Below, piece after piece: positions 31,985-39,985 of a stretch of DNA of 64,000 nucleotides. The stretch's first letter is position 1. Every line of letters starts with the position of its first letter. Origin of the DNA: an uncultured Clostridia bacterium (GTDB taxonomy: Bacteria > Bacillota > Clostridia > Christensenellales > Borkfalkiaceae); the NCBI GenBank assembly GCA_934278995.1, contig CAKQWM010000007.1, positions 1 to 64,000 on the forward strand. The letters are read 5' to 3'. The notes beneath the pieces were generated by a model, which saw nothing but the letters and a program-made list of their open reading frames with translations, was not told the origin of the DNA and did no database searches. The position numbers and the translations under genes are program-made.

Positions 31985-32734
31985 ATGAACGATATTACTT
32001 TTTCAGGCAAACATTTAAGAGCCTATAACGTTACAAAACACAGCCACGACACGTGGGAACTCGTTTACTGTACCGACGGAAAAGGCAAATTTTTATTTGA
32101 CGACGGAAACTCTCTCGAATACAAAAAGGGCGATCTCGTAATTATCCCGCCCGAAACTCCGCATGAAAACGTAAGCGATTCCGGATTTGCAAACATTTAC
32201 GTAAACTTGGGTAACGCTTCTTTTCCGTTTACCGCGCCGACGATAATTTCCGACGATAACGAAAAACACATGCTATCTACTTTTAAAGACATCTTTTATT
32301 TTTACAACACGAATATAAACAAAAGTCAACTTATTTTGTCGGCGCTCGGCAACCTCGTAACGAATTACGTTATAGCGTTCAAATCCAACAAAGCCCTTTC
32401 AAAACTCGTGGAGGAAATAAAATCCGATATAGTCAAAAACTTTTCGGATCCCGAATACAGCCTTGAAAATTTTATGCATTCCTTCCCTTTTAGTTACGAT
32501 TATTTAAGAAAACTTTTTAAAAGCGAAATGGGCGTAACCCCTCATAGTTACCTTATAGAAATGCGTATGCAATCTGCTGAAAAATTGCTCGCCGATATGG
32601 ACCACAACGAATACAACATAAGCATGATAGCCCAGATGTGCGGTTACGAAGAGCCTTTGTACTTTTCAAGGGTTTTTAAAAAGCAGTTCGGTTGTTCGCC
32701 GAGCGCTTACTGGACGAAAAAGAACGGCGAGTAA
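31985..32734 (+). CDS. AraC family transcriptional regulator
   Basis: 249 residues. The N-terminal half is a cupin sensor (HSHDTWELVYC, GDLVIIPPETPHEN), typical of sugar-sensing AraC proteins. The C-terminal half has two helix-turn-helix motifs, ending with MIAQMCGYEEPLYFSRVFKK and FGCSPSAYW. The start is the ATG at 31985, which has GGAGGAG 7 nt upstream; the longer reading frame from 31898 has no ribosome site. It has its own consensus promoter and a strong terminator. The target may be the divergent deacetylase gene, by position only. Confidence 0.92.
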   Translation: MNDITFSGKHLRAYNVTKHSHDTWELVYCTDGKGKFLFDDGNSLEYKKGDLVIIPPETPHENVSDSGFANIYVNLGNASFPFTAPTIISDDNEKHMLSTFKDIFYFYNTNINKSQLILSALGNLVTNYVIAFKSNKALSKLVEEIKSDIVKNFSDPEYSLENFMHSFPFSYDYLRKLFKSEMGVTPHSYLIEMRMQSAEKLLADMDHNEYNISMIAQMCGYEEPLYFSRVFKKQFGCSPSAYWTKKNGE

Positions 32735-32775
32735 CTTTTATTCTCACCTTTTTCAGATATAAAATTTCAGATAGA

Positions 32776-32826
32776 AAACGCTCCTTAAAAGTGTCTGTAG
32801 GTCTTTTAAGGAGCGTTTGTTTTTTT
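32776..32826 (+). terminator. Terminator of the AraC-type gene
   Basis: AAACGCTCCTTAAAAG pairs perfectly with CTTTTAAGGAGCGTTT around an 11-nt loop, followed by GTTTTTTT. The rest of 32735-33050 holds a dispersed CTATAAGCC-type motif at 32895-32920 and the next terminator. Confidence 0.85.
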
Positions 32827-32966
32827 ACAACGCTTTTTAGAGGGCGCTATAATTATTTTGTTCGTCGGTTATAAATATCGGCAAAAAAGTCGGCGTATAA
32901 GCCTGTTATCGCCGTTTTTTGTTTTTTTAGAACGCAAATAAGACAAAACGTTGCATTTCGGTTTTT

Positions 32967-33003
32967 AAAAACGCCGGGGCGAAAGAGTTTTCGCTTCGGC
33001 GTT
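32967..33003 (-). terminator. Terminator of the Ig-like/VanZ gene
   Basis: AACGCCG pairs with CGGCGTT with an inner GGCGAAA...TTTCGCTT stem. On the minus strand it is followed by TTTTT. Confidence 0.7.
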
Positions 33004-33050
33004 GTTTTATAAATAAGTTTTCGGTTTTTCTCATTCTTTTCGGACGCAAT

Positions 33051-34646
33051 TTATTGTTTTTTCTTTTTGCGTTTGAAAAATACCGTTTTAACGGAAATTA
33101 CTTCGTGCGCACGAGATAATTTTTCGTACGCGCCCTTGTTTATCAGTCTGAAAACAAGGCAATATATTCCGACGCCTATCATGGCGATAATCATTCCCGT
33201 AAGCGTTCCCGTAAAATTTATAAACACGTCGGCAATCGAAAAATATCTTCCCGGCGTTATGGATTGAGCCATTTCGCAAAGCCCCGCGCAAACGAAGCAG
33301 ATCCCCGGGGACACCAAAAGCGAATAGACGAAATTGCTAAGTAAAAACGTCGCGCCCCATATACCGAACCCGAGCAGAGCAAACAGCGAAAAATGCCCGA
33401 GAACTTTCCTCACGAAAGAGTAAAAATTTGAATAGAGTTTTACCGTAAAAGTTTTATCGACGTACAAGTTTTCGTCAATCGTACTTTGACAGCGCACGGT
33501 TATTTTATCGAAAAACGTCGCCCTGAGGTTGCCGTCTTTATCGATTCTTCCGTGACCTTTTATTATTCTAAACGTAACTTTGTCGGAATATTCTTCGGGG
33601 GCGTGCTTTGCTTTCAGTTTGACCGTTCCGTTGACCGTTATCGTATCGGGTGAAGTTATTTCGAGCGAAGAAGGTTTTACGTATGAAACCGATAATTCGA
33701 CGGTTTTTGAAAACGCCTTATCGTAAACCGAATAAAAAGTAACCGCTGTTTCACCTTCGTCTTTGGCGACGAGAGTATTCGATTTTACTTCAAAAATCTT
33801 TTCGTCCGACGATACCGCGTAAAGTTCGTATATGGCGTTAACGGGCTTATAGCCCGCTATTACGTCCGAAAACTTTACGACTTCCCCGCTTAAAAAATCT
33901 TTTTTTTCATTAAACTTTACGTCGTTTAAATAAACCGCCGACGAGTTAACGGAAACGTTTAGCAAAATTTTTGCCGTCGATAAATCTTCAAAAGCGGCGG
34001 TTACTTCGGCTTTTCCCGCGCCAACGAAAAACGCCGTTTTGTCTATAATCCTGATTACGTTTTCGTCGGACGAAGAAAACTTACAACAGGATACCGACGT
34101 TGCTCCGTCGTTAACTATAAAACCCGTTCTTCCGCCGACTTTAACGGAAGAATCTTTCACGCTTGTTTTCAGAGTTGCCTCGCCGCCCAAAGGACTTTTC
34201 CCCACGCAATACGCCGTAAAAGCGTATTTTAAGTCGGGCTTATCGACTGCCGTTGCGGTAATTTTAACCGAACCCGCTTTTAAAAAAGTAACGACGTCGT
34301 CGGATATTTTAGCGACTTCTTCGTTTGAAGAAGAGTAACTTACGGGGTATTTTTTTGCGTCGGAAGGATAAAAGGTAACGGTAAGCGTCCTTTCGTCGCC
34401 CGCGTAGTTATAATCGGTTTCCCCTTTTTTGACGCCCGCCTTAATATAAGCAGGCTCCACCTCGTCGGCGCCGAAAATCGACTTTAAAACTTTTACCGCT
34501 TTGGTCGTGTCCGCGCCCGACACCGCGCCCGATATAAACGACGAAATTATAAGATACGCAAGCATTGCCGTGGTAAGGTAAACGGCTATCGTCGTAAATC
34601 TGTTTAATTTTCTGAAATACCTAAGTTCAGTCGGTTTTTCTTTCAC
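33051..34646 (-). CDS. Bacterial Ig-like protein fused to a VanZ-like membrane domain
   Basis: A 531-residue membrane protein. An N-terminal membrane segment (about 15-37) is followed by an extracellular part of about 340 residues with several Ig-like (BIG2-type) modules: YPVSYSSSNEEVAKISDD, SSDENVIRIID, SSLEITSPDTITVNGTVKLK. The C-terminal part has about four membrane helices with GHFSLFALLGFG and LCEMAQSITPGRYFSIADV plus INFTGTLTG, the VanZ-family pattern. VanZ proteins of teicoplanin clusters lower teicoplanin sensitivity; the general function is unknown. The GTG at 34646 is preferred because AAAGGTGG lies 8 nt upstream; an in-frame GTG at 34658 is possible. It is monocistronic with its own terminator. 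Confidence 0.78.
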   Translation of the reverse strand: MKEKPTELRYFRKLNRFTTIAVYLTTAMLAYLIISSFISGAVSGADTTKAVKVLKSIFGADEVEPAYIKAGVKKGETDYNYAGDERTLTVTFYPSDAKKYPVSYSSSNEEVAKISDDVVTFLKAGSVKITATAVDKPDLKYAFTAYCVGKSPLGGEATLKTSVKDSSVKVGGRTGFIVNDGATSVSCCKFSSSDENVIRIIDKTAFFVGAGKAEVTAAFEDLSTAKILLNVSVNSSAVYLNDVKFNEKKDFLSGEVVKFSDVIAGYKPVNAIYELYAVSSDEKIFEVKSNTLVAKDEGETAVTFYSVYDKAFSKTVELSVSYVKPSSLEITSPDTITVNGTVKLKAKHAPEEYSDKVTFRIIKGHGRIDKDGNLRATFFDKITVRCQSTIDENLYVDKTFTVKLYSNFYSFVRKVLGHFSLFALLGFGIWGATFLLSNFVYSLLVSPGICFVCAGLCEMAQSITPGRYFSIADVFINFTGTLTGMIIAMIGVGIYCLVFRLINKGAYEKLSRAHEVISVKTVFFKRKKKKQ

Positions 34647-35016
34647 TTTTTCCGCCACCTTTTTTTCTCGCCTATATCTTAACAGCCATCAGTCGAAAAA
34701 GCAAGTTTTTCCGCGTGAAATTTTAGTGTTTTTTTTGCTTTTTTTGCCGATATTTCGTATAGCGCCGAACGGCTTTATATTCGCCGTTTTTTTGTTTTTC
34801 GGTAAATACAATTTGTTGTTTCGGTAAATTCAATTTATTACTTCGATAAACATATAATAAAGTTTGCCTGCCTGTTTGCAAAAACAACCCTGCCGAGAGA
34901 AAAAAACCTGTTTTTTAAAAAATTTTGCGATAAATTGAAAAAATATCTGCCGAAAAATCGTCTTATTATATAGAGGAACCCGCGCATACGCGAAATGTTT
35001 GCAACAGAGTTTCTAA

Positions 35017-35050
35017 ACTTAAAACCAAAACCGCGGTTTGGGTTTTAAGT
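35017..35050. promoter_or_regulatory. 34-bp near-perfect palindrome
   Basis: Two 17-bp arms meet without a loop at CCGCGG, with one mismatch. It lies 42 nt upstream of the -35 box at 35092, a plausible dimeric regulator site or cruciform. Confidence 0.6.
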
Positions 35051-35091
35051 TGTCGCAGAGAGAGGTAGGGAAAAACATGAACAGACGCATA

Positions 35092-35120
35092 TTGACATAA
35101 TACGAATTTTATGCTACACT
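35092..35120 (+). promoter_or_regulatory. Sigma-A promoter of the lipoprotein gene
   Basis: TTGACA (35092-35097), 17 nt, TACACT (35115-35120). Confidence 0.65.
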
Positions 35121-35250
35121 GTTAATGAGAATAATTAAAATATTTGAAATATTCACATAAAAGGAGGGCTATCCGATGAAAATTTAACCGCGCGGACGGA
35201 AATTTCCGCGCACAACGACAAAATAATAAAAAAAGGAGGAAATACTAAAA

Positions 35251-36351
35251 ATGAGAAATTTATTGCGCAAGTTTTCGGTTGTTTTATCGATAGGCTTCTT
35301 TTGCCTTACGATTTTCGGATGTAACGATTCAAATCAGATCGAGATAGTTTTAAAGGGATGCGAAAAAATCACAAACGCGACAACAATAAACGAACTTTAC
35401 GCTTTCGACTTCGAATATGAGTTTACCGTGCCGGGCGCAGACCTTCCGTTTAACTATCTTATCGACGGCAATACACCGAGTGGCGAGACGTTGACGGAAG
35501 AACACAGAACGTTGTTTGCCTATCTTACGGAATACAACGAGGACGACGGTTATTATTACCTTGCTTATATTAAAACTTCCGATATCGAAAAATATCGTGA
35601 GTGGTTAATTAACTACGAAAAAGAAAATAAAAACAACGTTTACGATTATCACTTTTCAAAATACGATAGGACAAATATCGTTGACGGCAAATACTTTTTA
35701 GCTTATCAAAAATCGGGCAAAACAGAACCAACCGTCAAATATTTTAAAACCAACGACATTAAAAGCATAAAACAACGAGCGGCAGATTACACTCTCGTTT
35801 TCTGCGCGCAAAAAAAATACGCAACTATTAAGCAAAACGTTTCAGTCGGTCAAACTATCGACAAAAGAATAAGTTTATACAAGAGAACAGAACTCGTCTT
35901 TGAAAACGAAAACGCAATTGCAACCCCTTATGTTTTTGATTCTTATGAAAAAACGAATCAAACTATGATAAGCGAAATGTTTGCGTTTAAGGGCGAAATG
36001 TTGGAAGTTTATCCTGCCGACTATAAAGATTATGTTTGCGGATATTATCCCGTTCTCGGAATGAAAAATTACTCTAAACAAAAAACGGTTCGCGCGAAAA
36101 TCGTTGTAAAAGACGACGTTAAGTACGTGTCGATGCCGAGGTATTTGTTAAGCGGAGATAAAAAACTCGATCTTCTTAACGAAAACGAAACCTTAACCGC
36201 TTTGGAAGATCTCTATAAAACGCATAAAAAAGATTTTAACGATGCCCTTATAGAAACCTTTGATACAGAAGAAAACACGTTTCTTTTCGGCAGATATTAT
36301 TTTGCCTTGTACGATTACAATAAAGTAATACAAATTTTAAAAATAAAATAA
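35251..36351 (+). CDS. Lipoprotein of unknown function, 366 residues
   Basis: A signal peptide with lipobox LTIFGC (Cys near residue 24) marks it as a lipoprotein anchored on the outer membrane face. The mature part is rich in Tyr, Asp, Glu and Lys, with no recognised domain; repeated F/Y-D-x-x-Y-x-K patterns suggest mixed alpha/beta structure. An AAAAGGAGGAAATACTAAAA ribosome site precedes the ATG. The leader holds a palindrome and mini-ORFs. A short frameshifted ORF follows 9 nt later. The substrate or partner is unknown. Confidence 0.75.
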   Translation: MRNLLRKFSVVLSIGFFCLTIFGCNDSNQIEIVLKGCEKITNATTINELYAFDFEYEFTVPGADLPFNYLIDGNTPSGETLTEEHRTLFAYLTEYNEDDGYYYLAYIKTSDIEKYREWLINYEKENKNNVYDYHFSKYDRTNIVDGKYFLAYQKSGKTEPTVKYFKTNDIKSIKQRAADYTLVFCAQKKYATIKQNVSVGQTIDKRISLYKRTELVFENENAIATPYVFDSYEKTNQTMISEMFAFKGEMLEVYPADYKDYVCGYYPVLGMKNYSKQKTVRAKIVVKDDVKYVSMPRYLLSGDKKLDLLNENETLTALEDLYKTHKKDFNDALIETFDTEENTFLFGRYYFALYDYNKVIQILKIK

Positions 36352-36360
36352 AGGTAATAA

Positions 36361-36530
36361 ATGAAAAAACACTTATATTTATAACGCTGAACTACGACAA
36401 AAAATTAACGATTAACGGCAGTTATACTTTACCGAGCGGAACTATGGTTATTGTCGAAAGCGATATTTTAGCATTTACAAACGGAACGCTTATCTGGTAC
36501 AACGAAAACGAATTGCCTCAAGTTGCGTAA
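36361..36530 (+). pseudogene. Small ORF broken at an A6 run
   Basis: An ATG with AAAGG upstream starts AAAAAACAC and hits a stop after 7 codons. Adding one A would join it to an open frame of about 50 codons (TLIFITLNYDKKLTINGSYT to NELPQVA) ending at 36530. That frame has no start of its own. The cause could be a frameshift mutation, slippage expression or an assembly error in the homopolymer. The product has no recognised domain. Confidence 0.5.
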
Positions 36531-36560
36531 ATAGTATTTCGATTTTAGTTTCTTTCATTC

Positions 36561-36600
36561 CCTCGGCGAGCCAAGTTTCTTAGGCTCGCCGAGGTTAAAT
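36561..36600 (+). terminator. Terminator after the lipoprotein unit
   Basis: CCTCGGCGAGCC pairs perfectly with GGCTCGCCGAGG around a 10-nt loop, followed by TTAAATTT. Confidence 0.75.
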
Positions 36601-36779
36601 TTAGGTCAAAAAATACTGAATTACTTTAAAAAACCTCGCAAACAAACAATCTTCTTCTTATATTGTTTACTAATCAACCCGTGAGTTATGTCGTTTAAGT
36701 TATATCGTTTATAAATTAAGCCGATTGTTCTTGCCGAGCGAAAAAACCTGTTTTTTAAAAAATTTATCCGATTTTTGCG

Positions 36780-36807
36780 TTGACAAACTGAATAAACGTG
36801 ATAAAAT
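36780..36807 (+). promoter_or_regulatory. Sigma-A promoter of the kinase-MATE unit
   Basis: TTGACA (36780-36785), 16 nt, TAAAAT (36802-36807). Confidence 0.65.
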
Positions 36808-36829
36808 AATTACGTACCGTATGACGTCT

Positions 36830-36882
36830 TGAATTTATCGTCCGTATAATCGATCGGAAGGTTTTTTAAAACGATAAATTCA
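36830..36882 (+). promoter_or_regulatory. Leader stem-loop ahead of the kinase gene
   Basis: TGAATTTATCGT (36830-36841) pairs perfectly with ACGATAAATTCA (36871-36882) across a 29-nt loop. It is inside the predicted 5' leader and ends 33 nt before the start codon. A regulatory role is inferred. Confidence 0.55.
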
Positions 36883-36915
36883 GGCGGTCAAAGTAATCGA
36901 TAAGGAGATAAAAAA

Positions 36916-37536
36916 ATGAAAATTATTACGATAAGTCGTGAATTCGGAAGCGGCGGAAGAGAACTCGGCAAACGTTTGGCGGACAAAGCGGGTATTGCGT
37001 ATTACGATACCGAAATAATTACGGAAATAGCGAAAATGACCAACCTCGATCCTACTTACGTTTCGACGATTTCCGAAAAAGGCGTTCCTTCGTTCAACTT
37101 TCATTTCGGGCATAGTTTCGGCGCGACGATAAATCAAACGGCAATGGACGTAGTGGTCGCACAACAAAAAGTCGTAAAAGAAATCGCAAAAAAGGGCGAT
37201 TGCGTAATCGTGGGAAGGTGCGCCGATAAAATTCTGAAAGATTATCGTCCGCTTCGCATTTTCGTTTACGCCGACGAAGATTCCAAATTAAAACGTTGTC
37301 GTGAAAAAAACCACGAGGACGACGGCTTGACCGATAAGCAAATGTTAAAGAAAATGAAATCGATCGACAACGACAGAAAAAAAATGTATGAGTTCGTCGC
37401 CGGTTGCGTCTGGGGAGATATGAAACAGTACGACCTTTGCCTTAATACGAGCGGGGTTAACATAAAGGAGATAGTCGATTGCGTAAACGTTTACGCCGAC
37501 GCCTGGTTTGCATGCAAAAAACACACATCGGATTAG
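36916..37536 (+). CDS. Cytidylate kinase-like protein
   Basis: A P-loop kinase of the cytidylate kinase-like (AAA_26) family, 206 residues. ITISREFGSGGRELGKRLAD is the atypical P-loop, YYDTEII the acceptor-side motif, and CVIVGRCADKIL plus LRIFVYAD follow. Members resemble Cmk, but the phosphate acceptor is often unproven. AAGGAG precedes the ATG after a structured leader. The coding region overlaps the next gene by 58 nt, which suggests coupled expression with a MATE exporter, a pairing that hints at a shared substrate or just compact packing. Confidence 0.88.
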   Translation: MKIITISREFGSGGRELGKRLADKAGIAYYDTEIITEIAKMTNLDPTYVSTISEKGVPSFNFHFGHSFGATINQTAMDVVVAQQKVVKEIAKKGDCVIVGRCADKILKDYRPLRIFVYADEDSKLKRCREKNHEDDGLTDKQMLKKMKSIDNDRKKMYEFVAGCVWGDMKQYDLCLNTSGVNIKEIVDCVNVYADAWFACKKHTSD

Positions 37537-38852
37537 ATAGTCATTTTACTTATAAAAAACTTTTCGGCTTCGTTTTATCCCCCATACTAATGATGGTTTT
37601 TACGTCTATATACGGGGTTGTTGACGGGCTTTTCGTGTCTAACGTCGTCGGCAAAACCGCCTTTGCCGCCATAAACGTTATAATGCCTCTTACCATGATT
37701 TTGGGCGCGTTCGGCTTTATGATAGGCACGGGCGGAACGGCAATAGTATCAAAAACGCTCGGCGAGGGCGACAAAAAAAGAGCGAACAATTACTTTTCGT
37801 TTTTAGTTTACGCAACCGCCGTCATGGGCGTAATTTTATCGGTAACAACCATAATTATTCTTCCGTACGTCGCGCCTTTGTTCGGCGTTGACGAGGAAAT
37901 GGCACCTTACGCGCTTTCTTACGGAAGAATAGTAATAGGGTTTACTCCGCTTTTTATGATTCAAAGCCTTTTCCACTCGTTTTTCATTACGGCGGAAAAA
38001 CCAAAACTCGGCTTTATCGTAACCGTTATTTCCGGTTGTACGAACATGGTTTTGGACGCTTTGTTCGTATGGGCTTTTAAATGGGGTGTCGAAGGCGCCG
38101 CCGTAGCCACCGGGATATCTCAACTTGTTGGCGCGATAATACCGGTTTTCTACTTTACGAGTAAGCGTAACGACAGTTTGTTGAAACTCGGCAAAGGCGA
38201 CTTTAACGGCAAAGTGTTCTTAAAGACCTGTACGAACGGCTCGTCTGAACTCGTAAGCAATATATCGGGCTCGCTCGTATCGATTGTTTTCAATCGGCAA
38301 CTTCTGCATATCGCGGGGCAAAACGGCGTTTCCGCTTACGGCGTTATGATGTACGTCAACTTTATTTACGTCGCCATATTTATAGGTTACGCCATCGGAA
38401 CGGCTCCCGTCATAGGCTTTAATTACGGCGCGAAAAACGACGACGAACTTAAAAACGTTTTCAAAAAAAGCCTTGTTATTATGGGCGCGTTCGGCGGGAT
38501 TATGTCACTTTTTGCCTTTCTTTTAAGCGAGCCTATATCCCGCGTCTTCGTCGGCTATGACGAAGAACTTTGCGATATGACGGCAAAAGCCTTTAAACTA
38601 TTTTGTTTTTCGTTTGTGTTTACGGGCTTCGGTATTTTCGGCTCCTCGATGTTTACGGCGCTCGGAAACGGTTTCGTGTCCGCAATTATTTCGTTTTTAA
38701 GAACACTCGTTTTTCAGATTTCCTGCGTAATGATTTTACCCGAGTTTTTAGGAATAAACGGCGTCTGGCTTTCCATGCTTTTCGCCGAAATTTTAGCAAC
38801 TCTCGTCACCGTGATTTTCTGGATAGCCAAGCGTAAAAAATACAACTATTAA
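37479..38852 (+). CDS. MATE family efflux transporter
   Basis: A 457-residue multidrug/toxin exporter-type membrane protein with twelve predicted helices and the MATE core blocks (SPILMMVFTSIYGVVDGLFV, GTGGTAIVSKTLGEGD, GVEGAAVATGISQLVG, GYAIGTAPVIGFNYGA). These transporters exchange Na+ or H+ for organic cations or metabolites. The start is taken as TTG at 37479 because AAAGGAG lies 8 nt upstream; the ATG at 37512 has no ribosome site. This makes a 58-nt overlap with the kinase gene. Substrate unknown. Confidence 0.87.
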   Translation: MRKRLRRRLVCMQKTHIGLDSHFTYKKLFGFVLSPILMMVFTSIYGVVDGLFVSNVVGKTAFAAINVIMPLTMILGAFGFMIGTGGTAIVSKTLGEGDKKRANNYFSFLVYATAVMGVILSVTTIIILPYVAPLFGVDEEMAPYALSYGRIVIGFTPLFMIQSLFHSFFITAEKPKLGFIVTVISGCTNMVLDALFVWAFKWGVEGAAVATGISQLVGAIIPVFYFTSKRNDSLLKLGKGDFNGKVFLKTCTNGSSELVSNISGSLVSIVFNRQLLHIAGQNGVSAYGVMMYVNFIYVAIFIGYAIGTAPVIGFNYGAKNDDELKNVFKKSLVIMGAFGGIMSLFAFLLSEPISRVFVGYDEELCDMTAKAFKLFCFSFVFTGFGIFGSSMFTALGNGFVSAIISFLRTLVFQISCVMILPEFLGINGVWLSMLFAEILATLVTVIFWIAKRKKYNY

Positions 38853-38870
38853 ACTCGCTTTTGTTTATAA

Positions 38871-38960
38871 AAATATCGCAAAAATCAGCGTATATTAGCA
38901 AGTAAACAGTTTGCAAAATATCGTAAAAACCAGCGTATATTAGCAAGTAAGTAATTTGCA
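38871..38960. repeat. 45-bp direct repeat, two copies
   Basis: Two tandem 45-bp units starting AAATATCG and ending TTTGCA, with about six differences. They lie between the MATE gene and its terminator. Confidence 0.75.
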
Positions 38961-39004
38961 AAAAGCCCGAAAATCGACCTATAGGTCTGTTTTCGGGCTT
39001 TTTA
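38961..39004. terminator. Terminator after the MATE gene
   Basis: AAAAGCCCGAAAA pairs with TTTTCGGGCTTTTT around a loop that itself contains ACCTATAGGT. Confidence 0.85.
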
Positions 39005-39086
39005 TCGTTTATTGACAACGGCTTATAAAGCCGTCTATAATCGCCAAATCGGATATCGCCGACTAAATTTACGATGCCTTAGTACG

Positions 39087-39125
39087 GAAGAAAAACCCGC
39101 TTTCTCGATAAGCGGGTTTTTCTTC
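39087..39125. terminator. Second terminator, bidirectional
   Basis: GAAGAAAAACCCGCTT pairs perfectly with AAGCGGGTTTTTCTTC around TTCTCGAT-type loop bases. It would also stop minus-strand transcripts from the lipoprotein genes on the right. The remainder of 38853-39296 shows nothing else. Confidence 0.8.
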
Positions 39126-39296
39126 TTGTTATAAATAACGCCGTGGCGGCAAAACAACGCCGTGGCGGTAACCGTTAATCCGCCTCGGCGTTGCTATATT
39201 TTAAAGAGGTATTTTTGAGTTTTATTTCGATTGAATACTTTATTTGACGTTAAACTTTTACAACTTAGTTCGGTCTGTTTTGTCATATTGCTCTTA

Positions 39297-39500
39297 TTAT
39301 GCAACCGCAAAATCACGTATTGATTTGGTCGAACTCGATCCATCTGCCTTCAGCAAAGCGTCACTATTTGTATATTTCTCGGCTGAATATATAGTATTTG
39401 CAAAAACTTTTGTGCATACAGTCGGACATACTACAAAACTATAACATAAAAAGATAGTAATGCCAAAAATAAAAGCAATTGTTTTGCTAAAAATTTTCAT
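39297..39500 (-). CDS. Small exported protein, 67 residues
   Basis: Not recognised. It starts with a signal-peptide-like segment (MKIFSKTIAFIFGITIFLCY) and has two cysteines in VVCPTVC. The remaining 40 residues are polar (Ser/Thr/Lys/Asp). AAGGAG precedes the ATG by 8 nt, which supports a real gene. It is the third gene of a minus-strand run after two lipoproteins, 19 nt behind the second, and could be a secreted peptide or a small lipoprotein-like partner. Confidence 0.65.
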   Translation of the reverse strand: MKIFSKTIAFIFGITIFLCYSFVVCPTVCTKVFANTIYSAEKYTNSDALLKADGSSSTKSIRDFAVA

Positions 39501-39519
39501 CTTGTTAACTCCTTAAGCG

Positions 39520-39966
39520 TCATCGTATGGCAATGTATAGAAGTACCGACCTGTAATTCCATAAATCCGACGTAGCGCAAGCAGAAAAATTGTAACAATA
39601 TTCACCTATTTCCTTTACAGAAATATCAACAGCCCGGTACTTTCCTCCTGACGCGCGGTACAATAAAACTTTTGCAAAAACATTATTACCTTCTTCTTTT
39701 GGCGTAAGCCACTCGTTACTCCATCTTGGATGATCTTTAAGTTGGTAACAATCTACGTAAAAACGCCTTTCCAAACCGTCGTAAGGAATTTCGATATGCA
39801 GTTCTTTAATATCGGGCGTAAATATCCATTCTCCGCCGTAATTAGACGTAACTTTTATAGTCACGTCGTATTTTTTGTCTTTTTCGTTGTCTTTGTTGAA
39901 AAGTCCGCAACCCGTAACGCAAAACAGCGTAACGAACGCAATAAAAATCGCAAATAGTTTTTTCAT
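39520..39966 (-). CDS. Lipoprotein of unknown function, 148 residues
   Basis: A signal peptide with lipobox VTGC, then an Asn/Asp/Lys linker and a compact domain of about 110 residues with beta-type sequence (YDVTIKVTSNYGGEWIF, RRFYVDCYQL). Three further cysteines may pair. AGGA precedes the ATG. It lies 19 nt downstream of the larger lipoprotein gene and shares its MKKLFA-type signal. No family recognised. Confidence 0.72.
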   Translation of the reverse strand: MKKLFAIFIAFVTLFCVTGCGLFNKDNEKDKKYDVTIKVTSNYGGEWIFTPDIKELHIEIPYDGLERRFYVDCYQLKDHPRWSNEWLTPKEEGNNVFAKVLLYRASGGKYRAVDISVKEIGEYCYNFSACATSDLWNYRSVLLYIAIR

Positions 39967-39985
39967 TTTTTATCCTCACTTCATT

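Larger units (their letters stand above)
34647..35250. other. Long intergenic leader ahead of the lipoprotein gene
   Basis: Contains a CCGAGAGAAAAAAACCTG repeat at 34893 also seen at 36734, a 34-bp near-perfect palindrome (35017-35050), an 8-codon ORF with ribosome site overlapping the promoter (35077-35100), a promoter (35092-35120), and a second mini-ORF (ATGAAAATTTAA at 35176) after AAGGAGG. A GCGCGGA...TCCGCGC hairpin follows at about 35190-35212. Confidence 0.55.
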
